Assembly: GCA_003216635.1 (NCBI GenBank)
Contig: QCIO01000004.1
Location: 35,687 to 99,686 of the forward strand
Length of the DNA: 64,000 bases
Source of the DNA: Prochlorococcus sp. AG-402-L23
GTDB lineage: Bacteria; Cyanobacteriota; Cyanobacteriia; PCC-6307; Cyanobiaceae
Reading direction: 5' to 3'
Shown here: piece by piece, positions 38,544 through 47,928 of the stretch
Layout: each line of letters begins with the position of its first letter
Position numbering within the stretch: position 1 is the first letter of the stretch
The notes under the pieces: generated by a model
Database searches by the model: none
The model's input: only the letters and a program-made list of their open reading frames with translations
Told to the model about the DNA's origin: nothing
Made by a program: the position numbers and the translations under genes

Positions 38544-39068
38544 ATGACTAAAACAAAAGATCTAATAATCATTACGGCTAGTTGTGGTAAAAATCTAGAA
38601 CTTTCTGAAAAATTTCTTGAAAAAAGTAATGAGCTCAAAATAAGTTCTGAAATTTTAGATCTTACCACTCTTGATATTCCATTATTTAATCCAAGAATTC
38701 ACAGCAAAGAAAATATTCCAAATGAAATAAAAGAATTAAAAAAAAAGCTTTTCGAGATTGAAAGGTGGGTGATTTGTGCACCTGAATATAACGGATCTAT
38801 ACCTCCCATTCTCTCCAACTTCATAGCATGGCTTTCTATTTCGGGAGATGACTTTAGGAATTTATTTAATGGTCAACCGATTGCAATTGCAACATTTTCT
38901 GGTGGCATAGGGTTAGAACTGCTGACCTCATTACGCATTCAATTAGTGCATTTAGGAAGTCAAGTATTAGGGAGACAACTTTTGTCTTCATATAGTAAAC
39001 CTATAGATACAAAAACTATTGAAGATATTATTCAAAGACTTTTACAAATGAAAAAATTAAAAACATAA
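38544..39068 (+). CDS. NADPH-dependent FMN reductase family protein
   Basis: The 174-aa protein belongs to the flavodoxin-like FMN_red family. Marks are the N-terminal LIIITASCGKNLELSEKFL for phosphate binding, PLFNPRI, and the FMN-ring motif CAPEYNGSIPPILSNFIAWL near residues 77-96. Such enzymes reduce flavins, quinones or chromate with NADPH. It lies 17 bases after flv1, so it is probably the third gene of the flavodiiron operon and may feed electrons or flavin to that system; this is inference. It is convergent with the PBP2 gene. Confidence 0.87.
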   Translation: MTKTKDLIIITASCGKNLELSEKFLEKSNELKISSEILDLTTLDIPLFNPRIHSKENIPNEIKELKKKLFEIERWVICAPEYNGSIPPILSNFIAWLSISGDDFRNLFNGQPIAIATFSGGIGLELLTSLRIQLVHLGSQVLGRQLLSSYSKPIDTKTIEDIIQRLLQMKKLKT

Positions 39069-39090
39069 ACATTTAAAAGCTAATAAAATT

Positions 39091-40881
39091 TCATTCTTTT
39101 TCATTCCAAACTTTCAAAATTTCTCTAGCCATAGGCAGTGCATGAACAGATCCCCCACCAGGAGTATTTTGTGCAAAAGCAACTACAAGTAATTCGCTTT
39201 TTTCAGAGGGAGTAAAGCAAACGAACCAAGCATGATCTAATCCACCTTCACCATCTTCAGCAGTTCCAGTTTTACCTGAAACTGGAGGTAAATTTGAAAC
39301 TCCATAATTAATTGATACTCCTGTGCCAGACTCTACTACTTTCCTGAGACCACTTTTTATCAACTGAATATTATTTGAATCAATATCGACTTTAATAAGT
39401 TTTTTATCTGAAAGATTTTCTTCATCTTTTTTAACTAAATAGGGAGTGACTAGATAACCTCCATTTGCAATTGCAGCATATGCTCTAGCTATTTGAATAG
39501 GGGTAACTTGTACAACAAATTGTCCAATAGACATACTCGCAATATCTTCTGGAACCCAAGGAGTTCTTCCTGGTTGCCCCCATCCTCTGCCTTCTTTAGC
39601 CCATTTACTACTAGCTACTAATCCTATATTTTCTTGTTCAGAAATTTCAATTCCAGATAAAGAATTAAAACCAAGCTTTCGTGAGACCTTATGAATTTCA
39701 TCAACTCCTGCACCATAACCTACTTGATAAAAAAATGTATTACTAGAAACTCTTAAAGCATCTTCATAACCTATTACCCCAAAGCCTAAATCATTATGCT
39801 CTCTAAAACATTGGCTCCCATAAGTTATACATGGTTTCGTTTCTAACTTGGTTTCTCTAGGGAATTTTCCACTTTCCAAGCCAGCTAAAGCCGTTACAAT
39901 TTTCCAAACGCTTCCTGGATCATAGGCATTTAATGCTCTATTAAATAAAGGTTTTTCAGGAGAATTAAAAAGTTTATTATATTCTTTCTCAGGTTTAAAA
40001 TCCTTTGAGAAAAAATTTAAATCAAATGTAGGTTTACTTGTCATTGCTCTTATTGCACCATCTCTTGGATCCATTACTATTATCGCTCCAGCTTTTTTAT
40101 CTTTAAGAACTTCCTCAGCAACTAATTGCAAATTAAGATCGATTGTTAGTTCAATATCATTACCTTGTACTGGAGGTCTCATACCTAATGATCTTTGAAA
40201 TTTTCCTAGTGAATTTACTTCAACCATTTCTCCGCCCCATTCACCTCTTATAAAATCTTCGTAAACATATTCAATTCCAGTTCTTCCTATTAAGTCATTT
40301 AATTTATAACCCTTCTTAGATAAGAATTTATATTCTGATTCGGTAATGGGCTGAGTATAACCAATTACATGAGCAGCAAGGGATTTATGAGGATAATTTC
40401 TAATTAATTTGGTAGCTATTTCAAAACTAATTAAATTACTTTCACTCTCCTTAAATTTTATTAATTGATCTACATTTAGATCATCAAGAATAATTACTGA
40501 AAGTTTCTGATTTTTTAAGCCATCAGAGTATTTTTTTTGAATTATATTACTATCAATATTTAACAAGTTAGAAAGACTTGATTTATGTTTTTCCCAATTG
40601 CTTTTATTAACAGATTGAGGCTTTATTATTAAAGAATATTTAACTCTACTATCTGCTAAAACATAACCATTTTTATCTAGTATTCTTCCGCGTATTGGCT
40701 GTGAAGCAATAAGTCTGATCCTATTCTGATCTGACAATTTTTTAAAAGATTCATAATTTAAAAGTTGTAAAAAAATTAACCTACATAGAATCAATAAAAA
40801 TGATAAAGAAGAAAAAATAAGTAAGACTAAAGGTTGTCTCTTTAATGAAATAAGTTTTTTATTAGTACTTGTTTTTATCAA
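39091..40881 (-). CDS. mrdA: Penicillin-binding protein 2 (MrdA-type transpeptidase)
   Basis: PBP2 cross-links peptidoglycan during elongation. The 596-aa protein has one N-terminal membrane helix (about residues 15-37), a PBP dimer domain (about 50-220, RGRILDKNGYVLA and LIGRTGIEYVYEDFIRG) and the transpeptidase domain. The nucleophile lies in DPGSVWKIV near 322, then RVSSNTFFY near 375 and SGKTGTAED near 540. The GRTGIE and DFIRG motifs point to class B PBP2 rather than FtsI. It starts at TTG (40881). No mreB or rodA is nearby. Confidence 0.93.
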   Translation of the reverse strand: MIKTSTNKKLISLKRQPLVLLIFSSLSFLLILCRLIFLQLLNYESFKKLSDQNRIRLIASQPIRGRILDKNGYVLADSRVKYSLIIKPQSVNKSNWEKHKSSLSNLLNIDSNIIQKKYSDGLKNQKLSVIILDDLNVDQLIKFKESESNLISFEIATKLIRNYPHKSLAAHVIGYTQPITESEYKFLSKKGYKLNDLIGRTGIEYVYEDFIRGEWGGEMVEVNSLGKFQRSLGMRPPVQGNDIELTIDLNLQLVAEEVLKDKKAGAIIVMDPRDGAIRAMTSKPTFDLNFFSKDFKPEKEYNKLFNSPEKPLFNRALNAYDPGSVWKIVTALAGLESGKFPRETKLETKPCITYGSQCFREHNDLGFGVIGYEDALRVSSNTFFYQVGYGAGVDEIHKVSRKLGFNSLSGIEISEQENIGLVASSKWAKEGRGWGQPGRTPWVPEDIASMSIGQFVVQVTPIQIARAYAAIANGGYLVTPYLVKKDEENLSDKKLIKVDIDSNNIQLIKSGLRKVVESGTGVSINYGVSNLPPVSGKTGTAEDGEGGLDHAWFVCFTPSEKSELLVVAFAQNTPGGGSVHALPMAREILKVWNEKE

Positions 40882-40895
40882 AAATATAAAATTTA

Positions 40896-41036
40896 TTAAA
40901 ATATTGTTTTTTCTAATAAAGCAATGGTTGATTTTATGTCATTAAGTCTAGTGATTAAATCTTTATAATCAATGTCTTCATTAATAAGATTAAACTCATC
41001 ATTTTCAATATTATTTGAATTTAAATTTTCACTCAT
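40896..41036 (-). CDS. Small ORF, 46 aa, unknown
   Basis: An ATG at 41036 opens 46 codons ending in TAA at 40896, 14 bases before the PBP2 start. The product is acidic at its N-terminus (MSENLNSNNIENDEFNLINE) and helical at its C-terminus (DYKDLITRLNDIKSTIALLE). The heptad-like spacing suggests a short coiled coil. It has the same strand and tight spacing as PBP2, so it could be its leader gene. No family is recognised, and chance cannot be excluded at this length. Confidence 0.5.
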   Translation of the reverse strand: MSENLNSNNIENDEFNLINEDIDYKDLITRLNDIKSTIALLEKTIF

Positions 41037-41142
41037 AAAACTTATACTTTTTAGGCAATTATTTCAATTAATAGAATTCTAAATAATAAATTTAAATTTT
41101 CAAAATTTATTAACTTAGATACTTAAAAAAATCAAAAAGAAA

Positions 41143-41751
41143 TTAATTTAATCGTTCTATATTTTGTTCAAAATAAGGATTACAACTATTCTTTGATATC
41201 CCTAAGGACCATCCAATAAATGAAGAAATAAATATCGTGACGATTAAAGGCAAAATGGCTTGTTGAGTATTTACTAGACTGAACCATTCCCTCCAGCTAC
41301 TAAAAAATCTTTCTCTTAGAAATTTCCTTTTTTCATTTTCTAGCAATCTCGCTTTTTTGGCGAAAGATTTTGTTACCCACTTTTCGAAAGGAATCTTTTT
41401 TATAATCGCCATTTTTCTCTCCACTTCTAATAATTGTCCGGAACTAAGATAAGGATGAAATGTACTTATCAATTCAAGAGTTTTTAAAAACATCTCAACA
41501 GTTGCATCTTTTATGAGCTTTTGCTCATGACTTAAATCAGCCCACTCTATTTCTGGATAAAAACGGTTCCTGTTTGGTGAGATTTGATCCTCTGACATTT
41601 GACCAGGTTCTCTAAGCCATCTATTAGTGTTTTCATCAAATCTCCGCCAATATAAAAAAGGATTAATAAAAATTGTTTTTCCAGATACCTTGACTACATC
41701 TTGTTGCAGATGATTAGTTATCTTTCTTTCAGAATTTTTCGCTTTTATCAA
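41143..41751 (-). CDS. C-terminally membrane-anchored protein, unknown
   Basis: I do not recognise the family. The 202-aa protein is basic and Trp/Arg-rich, for example FINPFLYWRRFDENTNRWLR near residue 29, and ends with one membrane helix at about residues 164-185 (AILPLIVTIFISSFIGWSLG), then a short tail. The bulk would therefore lie in the cytosol, anchored to a membrane. The TTG at 41751 is the only start before conserved-looking sequence. It lies 81 bases downstream of the nuclease gene on the same strand. Confidence 0.75.
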   Translation of the reverse strand: MIKAKNSERKITNHLQQDVVKVSGKTIFINPFLYWRRFDENTNRWLREPGQMSEDQISPNRNRFYPEIEWADLSHEQKLIKDATVEMFLKTLELISTFHPYLSSGQLLEVERKMAIIKKIPFEKWVTKSFAKKARLLENEKRKFLRERFFSSWREWFSLVNTQQAILPLIVTIFISSFIGWSLGISKNSCNPYFEQNIERLN

Positions 41752-41832
41752 AAGTCTAAATTAATAATCTAATTAAAGATTATCTTTTATTCACTATTTT
41801 TCCAGAAATATAAAAAATTATTCTATTTATAT

Positions 41833-42546
41833 TTAAGTTATCGACAACTGCCAACGTTTCTTTAAATAATTACAGTATTCACAATTTGAGGAAGGTTTGG
41901 GAAAATTATCCGAACGTAATAAATTGACTGTATCAATTATCTTATTTTCTACCCATGAAGTAGAACAATCTAATTTAATTAGATGTACGTCAAAATTTAA
42001 TTGGTTGTTAAAAAACTCTTCATTTTTCTTACCATTGAAATATAAAAGATAAGCTTCTTTAGCCACTTGAAAACCATTTTTTTTAAATAACCACTGATAC
42101 ATTTCTAACTGTCTTTTATAAGCTTTTGCATATTCATATTTATTAAATGTCTCAAACCAATCAAAATTATGTCTAGATGTTGCTTTTACATCAACGATAA
42201 TAAGATGACCATTTTTTTTCTGCCAAATATCATCTACAGCCCCGCCAAAATCATAGTTGTGTTCAATTGATTTATATCTTATCCCTTGAAAATTACTTCT
42301 CCAACGTTCTAAATCTTTGTGTTTGAAAGGTACAGCATCAATTCCATGTTCAATAAATAAAGGATGCGGCTCCTGAATTTTTCTATAATAATCAAATTCA
42401 TTTTTACATAAATTATCTACAGCTATATTTAAAGTAAATGGTAATGATGGCGGTTTTATTTTATATTTTTTATCCAGTACACAACATCTTGGACAACTAA
42501 GATATTTCTCGACAGTAGATCGACTCAATTTAATAATATCGGGCAT
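41833..42546 (-). CDS. PD-(D/E)XK nuclease superfamily protein with RecB/Cas4-like cysteines
   Basis: The 237-aa protein has the RecB-like nuclease core: an N-terminal SRSTVEKYLSCPRCC, then GGAVDDIW near residue 102 and LIIVDVKATS near 118, which supply the Asp and D-x-K. Q-rich MYQWLFKK follows. Cysteines lie at C18, C21, C22 and at C222, C225 near the C-terminus (NCEYCNYL), the arrangement that in Cas4/AddB relatives binds a 4Fe-4S cluster. There is no CRISPR array or cas gene here. The role is unknown, probably DNA repair. Confidence 0.78.
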   Translation of the reverse strand: MPDIIKLSRSTVEKYLSCPRCCVLDKKYKIKPPSLPFTLNIAVDNLCKNEFDYYRKIQEPHPLFIEHGIDAVPFKHKDLERWRSNFQGIRYKSIEHNYDFGGAVDDIWQKKNGHLIIVDVKATSRHNFDWFETFNKYEYAKAYKRQLEMYQWLFKKNGFQVAKEAYLLYFNGKKNEEFFNNQLNFDVHLIKLDCSTSWVENKIIDTVNLLRSDNFPKPSSNCEYCNYLKKRWQLSIT

Positions 42547-42618
42547 TAAGTTTTAAATCTCATTTAAAAATTTCTTGCTTCAATAAAAAAATTTAAATTT
42601 TTTAAAAAATTTGAAGAC

Positions 42619-44205
42619 TTACTCCCATTCAATAGTTCCAGGAGGTTTGCTTGTAATATCATAAACAACTCTATTAACTGAATCTACTTCGTTTACGATT
42701 CTATTTGCAATCCTCTCCAAAATCTGAAAAGGAATTTTTGACCAATCCGCTGTCATACCATCCTCACTTGAGACACAACGTAAAACTATTGGCCATGCAT
42801 AAGTCCTTTTATCTCCCATAACTCCCACAGTTTTAACCGGTAGCAATACTGCAAAAGCTTGCCAAATGTCATTGTAAAGTCCTGCTTTTTTAATTTCATC
42901 TCTTACTATCCAGTCTGCATCTCTTAAACAATCAAGTTTTTCATTATTTACCTCTCCTAAAATTCTTATAGCTAATCCAGGGCCTGGGAATGGATGCCTT
43001 TTTATAATTTCATCCGGCAAACCTAAAGCAGCACCAACTTTTCGGACTTCATCCTTAAAAAGTTTTCTTAATGGTTCAACTAATTTAAATTGTAAATCTT
43101 TTGGTAATCCACCCACGTTATGATGACTCTTTATTTTTACCGCTATTCTTTCACCAGTCTTAGGATCAACATTAGTTCCAGCACTTTCAATTACATCAGG
43201 ATAAAGAGTACCTTGGGCTAAATACTGAAAAGGTCCCAATCTATTGCTTTCTTCTTCAAATACTCTAATAAATTCTTCACCTATAATCTTCCTTTTTTGT
43301 TCTGGATCAGTAATCCCTTGTAATTTGGCAATAAACCTTTCCCTTGCATTAATATATTCAACTTTTATGTCAAATTTCTTATCAAAAAAATTCATTAAAA
43401 ATTCTGGTTCACCTTTTCTCATGAAACCTTGGTCTATAAACATGCATGTAAGCTGATTGCCAATTGCTTTATTGAGAAGAAAAGCAAGAGTTGAGGAATC
43501 AACTCCTCCAGACAAAGCAAGCAAAACTTTTTTATTGCCAACTTGCTCTCTTATCCTAGGAATAGTTTCCTCTATATAGGTTTCGGTTGTCCAATCAGCC
43601 GCACAACAAGAAATTTTATAAACAAAATTTTTAATTACCGTCATCCCAAACTCTGAATGAATAACTTCAGGATGAAATTGTACGCCAAATAATTTCTTTA
43701 CATCATTTGAAATTGCTGCATGGAGCGTGTTCTCAGTATGAGCAATTTTTTTAAATCCAACAGGCAAACAATTAATAGAATCGCCATGACTCATCCACAT
43801 AATAGATTTATCTTCTACATCAGAAAGAAGATTAGATTCTTGGTCTATATTTATTGGTGCTCTACCATATTCAGCTTTTTTGGTTGCTGAAATAACAGAT
43901 CCTCCAAGTTCTTTGACCATTAATTGCATTCCATAGCATATACCAAGAATAGGAATTCCTAAATTAAAAATTTTTTCATCACACTTAGGAGCATTTAGTT
44001 CATATACAGAATTTGGGCCTCCACTCAAAATGATCCCTTTAGGATTAATATTATTAATTTCCTCAATTGAAATGCAATTACTTACTACAAGAGAAAAAAC
44101 ATTAGTTTCTCTAATTCTTCTTGCAATCAATTCAGAATATTGAGATCCGAAATCCAAAATTAATATAGAAGGATCTCGTTCTTTTGTTAAAGATATTTGA
44201 TTCAT
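42619..44205 (-). CDS. guaA: GuaA, GMP synthase (glutamine-hydrolysing)
   Basis: GuaA converts XMP to GMP using ATP and glutamine. The 528-aa protein has an N-terminal class I glutamine amidotransferase domain (Cys in GICYGMQ near residue 89, FHPEVIHSE with His and Glu near 178), a PP-loop ATPase ([11 protein letters not shown] near 231) and the dimerisation domain with [19 protein letters not shown] and the typical C-terminus [12 protein letters not shown]. The length is normal. cbiD lies upstream on the same strand, 54 bases away. Confidence 0.98.
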   Translation of the reverse strand: MNQISLTKERDPSILILDFGSQYSELIARRIRETNVFSLVVSNCISIEEINNINPKGIILSGGPNSVYELNAPKCDEKIFNLGIPILGICYGMQLMVKELGGSVISATKKAEYGRAPINIDQESNLLSDVEDKSIMWMSHGDSINCLPVGFKKIAHTENTLHAAISNDVKKLFGVQFHPEVIHSEFGMTVIKNFVYKISCCAADWTTETYIEETIPRIREQVGNKKVLLALSGGVDSSTLAFLLNKAIGNQLTCMFIDQGFMRKGEPEFLMNFFDKKFDIKVEYINARERFIAKLQGITDPEQKRKIIGEEFIRVFEEESNRLGPFQYLAQGTLYPDVIESAGTNVDPKTGERIAVKIKSHHNVGGLPKDLQFKLVEPLRKLFKDEVRKVGAALGLPDEIIKRHPFPGPGLAIRILGEVNNEKLDCLRDADWIVRDEIKKAGLYNDIWQAFAVLLPVKTVGVMGDKRTYAWPIVLRCVSSEDGMTADWSKIPFQILERIANRIVNEVDSVNRVVYDITSKPPGTIEWE

Positions 44206-44259
44206 GTATAAAAGTTAACTCAATTTATTTACAAAAGCATAATGAATCACAAATTAATC

Positions 44260-45372
44260 TCATTGAAAATAAGAAATATACTTATTGCCGTAAATTCCAG
44301 CCCACCTTATTTTTCTTTTTCTATCAAAAATGATTGATGCAATTTCCATATCAGTTTTTACATACCTATTTACATAGTTAAAGGAACGCTTTTCGATTGT
44401 ATTTGATAAATTCTTGAATAAATTATCAGCTAAAGATTTATTAAATCTTTCAAGAAGTAGTAATGCATTCTCAAGATTATCTAACTGAGATAATTCAATT
44501 ATTATTTCAGGTGGTACCTTTTCTTGAACGGCTAAATAAACAAGAATCTCAATTCTTGCATCAGCTAAATGATTATGTGTATGAAAAATACCGCCTGCTA
44601 GTTTAATTAATTTCCCGTGATAACCAAAAAGAATTACAGTTTTAACTTTTTTTATTGCAGCATCAACTAATAGTGGTCCTATCCAATTGCCAATTTTGAT
44701 AATTGGCAAATTAACATTATAAGTTTTGGCCAAATTGAACCCATTTTCACCAATAACGAAAACAACTTCCCCTTTAAAATCATTTTGAATCAACTGTGCT
44801 AGATTATTTTTAGCATCTTCTAATTGATCAGGTGAAGCACTCGAATAAGTCTCAGCAGAAGTTCCAATAATAGATAGGCCATCAACAATACCAAAAGACT
44901 TATTACTTGTTCTTTCAGCTAAAAACGCCCCATTTGGGAAAATTATTTCTAATTTCAAATTAAAGCCCCCAGGAATACTGTCTAATAAATTTTCATATAA
45001 AACTTCTTTTGCAAAATTAGAAATGCATATCTCTGATGTATCTTCTTTTATACCTACACCAGATCCTGCAATAATATTTATTGGAATTGTTTGAACAGGA
45101 TTATTAAAAGAAATTTTTTCTAAAGAGGCTATTGTCCATATTTCTAAGTTTTGTGTAATGTCAAGATCTAAGCCAGACTTTGCAAATGTAATTCCTAATG
45201 CATGCGAGTCACCTTTAAGTAAACCAACAGAATGAATCTCGATTTTTATTTCTTTTTTTTCATTAGGAATTTTTATTAGTTCATAATTCTCAAATGGTAA
45301 CCCTACTAGTTTTTTTAATGCTGACCTAGCAGCTCCAGCAACCCACAAAGGTAAAGAAAATCCTTTTTTCAA
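44260..45372 (-). CDS. cbiD: CbiD, cobalt-precorrin-5B C1-methyltransferase
   Basis: CbiD methylates C1 in the oxygen-independent corrin pathway used for the pseudocobalamin of marine picocyanobacteria. The 370-aa protein shows LKKGFSLPLWVAGAARSALK at the start, NIIAGSGVGI, LEIIFPNGAFLAERTSNKSF (about residues 143-162) and GIVDGLSIIGTSAETYS, all family landmarks. No ATG precedes the conserved N-terminus; TTG at 45372 is the only conventional start, and an upstream non-AUG start cannot be ruled out because the frame stays open 11 codons further. It is convergent with nothing and divergent from the aminotransferase gene. Confidence 0.9.
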   Translation of the reverse strand: MKKGFSLPLWVAGAARSALKKLVGLPFENYELIKIPNEKKEIKIEIHSVGLLKGDSHALGITFAKSGLDLDITQNLEIWTIASLEKISFNNPVQTIPINIIAGSGVGIKEDTSEICISNFAKEVLYENLLDSIPGGFNLKLEIIFPNGAFLAERTSNKSFGIVDGLSIIGTSAETYSSASPDQLEDAKNNLAQLIQNDFKGEVVFVIGENGFNLAKTYNVNLPIIKIGNWIGPLLVDAAIKKVKTVILFGYHGKLIKLAGGIFHTHNHLADARIEILVYLAVQEKVPPEIIIELSQLDNLENALLLLERFNKSLADNLFKNLSNTIEKRSFNYVNRYVKTDMEIASIIFDRKRKIRWAGIYGNKYISYFQ

Positions 45373-45432
45373 ATCAAGTAATTGAAAAATATTTAATGAG
45401 AACTAATCTAAGAATGACCTATTTAACAAAAA

Positions 45433-46596
45433 GTGGCCATACAACAAAAATTATCATTGATGATTCCTGGACCCACACCAGTTCCAGAGAAAGTTTTACA
45501 AGCATTAAGTAAGCATCCAATAGGCCATCGCAGTAAAGAATTTCAAGATCTCGTAGAGAGTACTACTAAAAATTTACAGTGGCTTCATCAAACTCAAAAT
45601 GATATTCTAACGATTACTGGTAGTGGGACTGCCGCAATGGAGGCTGGAATAATAAATACCTTAAGTAAAGGAGATAAAGTAATTTGTGGAGAAAATGGAA
45701 AATTTGGCGAAAGATGGGTAAAAGTTGCTAAAGAATTCGGTCTAGAAGTAATAAAAATTGATTCCGAATGGGGAACTCCACTTGATCCAGAAGAATTCAA
45801 AAAGGTATTAGAGGAAGATCAACAAAAAGAAATAAAGGCGGTTATTTTGACCCATTCTGAAACCTCAACAGGTGTAATTAATGATCTGGAAACTATAAGT
45901 GCATATATTCGCGCGCACAAGACAGCTTTATCAATTGTTGACTGCGTTACAAGTCTTGGAGCTTGCAATGTACCAGTAGATGAATGGGAATTAGATATCG
46001 TTGCTTCAGGATCACAAAAGGGATATATGATACCTCCAGGGCTTAGTTTTATAGCAATGAGCCAAAAAGCATGGGAAGCTGCAGAAAAATCTAATTTACC
46101 GAAATTTTATTTAAATTTGAAATCCTACAAAAAAAGTCTTTTAAGTAACAGTAATCCATATACTCCAGCAGTTAATTTGATTTTTGCATTAGATGAAGCT
46201 TTAAAAATGATGAGAGAAGAAGGTTTAGATAACATTTTCCTCAGACACAATAAACATAAATTAGCAATGAGCAATGCAGTAAAGGCTTTAAATCTAAAAT
46301 TATTTGCTGATGAAAAATATTTAAGCCCTTCGATTACTGCAATAAAAACCGAAGGAATGGATGCTGAAGAATTTAGAAAAACAATAAAGAGTAATTTTGA
46401 TATTTTACTTGCAGGCGGTCAAGATCATTTGAAGGGGAAAATATTTAGAGTTGGACATTTAGGTTATGTTAATGATAGAGATATTATTACGGTAGTTTCT
46501 GCTATAAGTAATACACTGCTCGACCTAGGGAAAATTACAGCCCAACAAGCTGGTGAGGCATTAGTTGTGATATCTAAATATCTTGAGAGAAATTAA
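45433..46596 (+). CDS. Class V aminotransferase (alanine/serine-glyoxylate type)
   Basis: The 387-aa PLP enzyme has MIPGPTPVPEKV at its N-terminus, HPIGHRSKEF, TGSGTAAMEAGI, DCVTSLGA and the PLP lysine in SGSQKGYMIPPG near residue 195. This is the family of serine/alanine-glyoxylate aminotransferases; cyanobacterial members were long labelled a soluble hydrogenase subunit, a name with no sequence basis because no hydrogenase motif is present. The likely role is glyoxylate or photorespiratory amino-group transfer. It starts at GTG and is convergent with the 65-aa gene (1 base). Confidence 0.9.
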   Translation: MAIQQKLSLMIPGPTPVPEKVLQALSKHPIGHRSKEFQDLVESTTKNLQWLHQTQNDILTITGSGTAAMEAGIINTLSKGDKVICGENGKFGERWVKVAKEFGLEVIKIDSEWGTPLDPEEFKKVLEEDQQKEIKAVILTHSETSTGVINDLETISAYIRAHKTALSIVDCVTSLGACNVPVDEWELDIVASGSQKGYMIPPGLSFIAMSQKAWEAAEKSNLPKFYLNLKSYKKSLLSNSNPYTPAVNLIFALDEALKMMREEGLDNIFLRHNKHKLAMSNAVKALNLKLFADEKYLSPSITAIKTEGMDAEEFRKTIKSNFDILLAGGQDHLKGKIFRVGHLGYVNDRDIITVVSAISNTLLDLGKITAQQAGEALVVISKYLERN

Positions 46597-46597
46597 G

Positions 46598-46795
46598 TTA
46601 AGTGCCTGGCTCTTCAACATTTCCACCTAATTCAACAATCTTTTTTCTAAGGACGATTGATTTTTTTTCATCACCGTTGGTTTGAGCTATTGCAAGGGCA
46701 AACTCTAATTTTTCGAGCTGGTGGTCACCCTCAAAAAAAGATAATTTTTTCTTTATGCGGTTTTTATTATCTTTGTATGAAATTTGTGGAGACAT
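46598..46795 (-). CDS. Small conserved-looking protein, 65 aa, unknown
   Basis: This is a 65-aa soluble, charged protein with an ATG start. Its central part LEKLEFALAIAQTNGDEKKSI and the end LRKKIVELGGNVEEPGT look helical with an ordered turn. I do not recognise a family. It is convergent with the aminotransferase gene (1 base) and divergent from the AbrB-type gene with 133 bases between, so it has its own promoter space. Confidence 0.7.
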   Translation of the reverse strand: MSPQISYKDNKNRIKKKLSFFEGDHQLEKLEFALAIAQTNGDEKKSIVLRKKIVELGGNVEEPGT

Positions 46796-46928
46796 AAAAA
46801 TTCATGCTTTTGTTAATATTATGCCAACAAAAGGAGACATTATGAGAAAAAACCAAAAAAATTATTTGACTATAAACTTAAACAAAAAAAATTTTTTCTA
46901 ATATTATAATCAAACATCTTTAAAATTT

Positions 46929-47441
46929 ATGCCAAACATAAATTTAATCTATTATCTAATTGCAGGTTGTATTTTTGGTTCTTTAGCTCTAAAAACAGGT
47001 ATTCCTGCGGCCCCTCTTGCAGGGGCTTTAATAGGGGCAAGCATACTTAGCATCAGTGGCAAAGTCGACATAGCAGAGTGGCCTATCGGCACAAGAACAA
47101 TTTTAGAAATCGGAATTGGAACTGTCATTGGTACATCATTAACAAAGGATTCATTAGTTGATATTCAAAATTTATGGAGGCCAGCCATATTAATTACTTT
47201 TACGTTAGTCATTACAGGATTAGCAATTGGGTTATGGACAAGCAGATTACTTAATATAGATGTAATAACAACAATTCTAGGAGCTGCACCAGGAGGAATT
47301 AGCGGAATGAGTCTTGTAGGGTCTGAATACGGAGTGGGAGCTGCAGTAGCAACTTTACACGCAGTAAGATTAATAACTGTGCTTTTAATTCTTCCTTTAG
47401 TTGTGAAATGCTTGAATATATTTGGAGTAATTAAATCTTAA
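46929..47441 (+). CDS. AbrB-duplication-domain membrane protein (PF05145 type)
   Basis: The 170-aa protein has about four to five hydrophobic segments and the repeated family motifs GIPAAPLAGALIGAS near residue 24 and ILGAAPGGISGMSLVGSEYG near 118. This matches the putative ammonia monooxygenase/AbrB-duplication membrane family, despite the legacy name not a monooxygenase and not the AbrB transcription factor. Bacterial members are usually twice as long, with two copies; this is the single-unit cyanobacterial form. The function is unknown. Confidence 0.85.
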   Translation: MPNINLIYYLIAGCIFGSLALKTGIPAAPLAGALIGASILSISGKVDIAEWPIGTRTILEIGIGTVIGTSLTKDSLVDIQNLWRPAILITFTLVITGLAIGLWTSRLLNIDVITTILGAAPGGISGMSLVGSEYGVGAAVATLHAVRLITVLLILPLVVKCLNIFGVIKS

Positions 47442-47496
47442 ATTTCTATAGACATATTCACAATAAAAGATATTTTTAAATAGAAGATAAAGGCTA

Positions 47497-47928
47497 ATGC
47501 AAAGTTTTAAGAAGAAAAAACTCATATTTTTAGCGTTGGGAATTTTCACTGCTCTAAACCTTACTACTTCAAAAGTAAATGCAAGTGCATTTGGAGCTGA
47601 AATTTTTTGTACTATGAGAGATGGCGGAAATGACCATGAAAGTAGTTGGGATGCAGCTTATACATATATTAAGAAACAAAAGGGAGGATTATTCAAAGTT
47701 TCACCTAAAAATGCAGCAGCACAAATTACTGAAACAGTTATTAGAGAAAAAGAAAAATTTAGTTATTGCGTTGAATATTTAGATAATCTTCATCCAAATA
47801 GAAAGCTAATAAGAGATTTAGAAAAGGAAGAACAAAGAAAAGTAAAAGAAGCAAAAGAATTAGAAGAAACTAATAAAGTATTTTCTGAAGAATTTACAGA
47901 TGAAACACTTGATAGATATAGTTATTAA
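47497..47928 (+). CDS. Secreted or lumenal small protein, unknown
   Basis: The 143-aa protein starts with a clear signal peptide: MQSFKKKK, a hydrophobic core LIFLALGIFTALNL, and a probable cleavage after VNASA near residue 31. The mature part includes two cysteines (FCTMRDGG and YCVEYLD), possibly a disulfide, and a GGNDHESSWDAAYTYIKKQK segment that looks like a folded domain. It ends in a charged Lys/Glu coil. This is a cyanobacterial protein of no known function. It lies 55 bases after the AbrB-type gene on the same strand. Confidence 0.78.
   Translation: MQSFKKKKLIFLALGIFTALNLTTSKVNASAFGAEIFCTMRDGGNDHESSWDAAYTYIKKQKGGLFKVSPKNAAAQITETVIREKEKFSYCVEYLDNLHPNRKLIRDLEKEEQRKVKEAKELEETNKVFSEEFTDETLDRYSY

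Noticed and set aside
41833..42546. Evidence of a CRISPR-Cas locus from the Cas4-like nuclease
   Set aside because: No repeats and no cas1 or cas2 were seen in the window, so it is treated as a stand-alone nuclease.
45433..46596. Soluble hydrogenase subunit
   Set aside because: A legacy label for this aminotransferase family; the sequence has PLP-enzyme motifs and no hydrogenase metal-binding motifs.
46823..46903. A 26-codon frame on the plus strand with a good AAAGGAG site before an internal ATG
   Set aside because: The product would be very short (19 aa from the better start) and Lys/Asn-rich, as expected by chance in AT-rich DNA. No family or conservation evidence is available.
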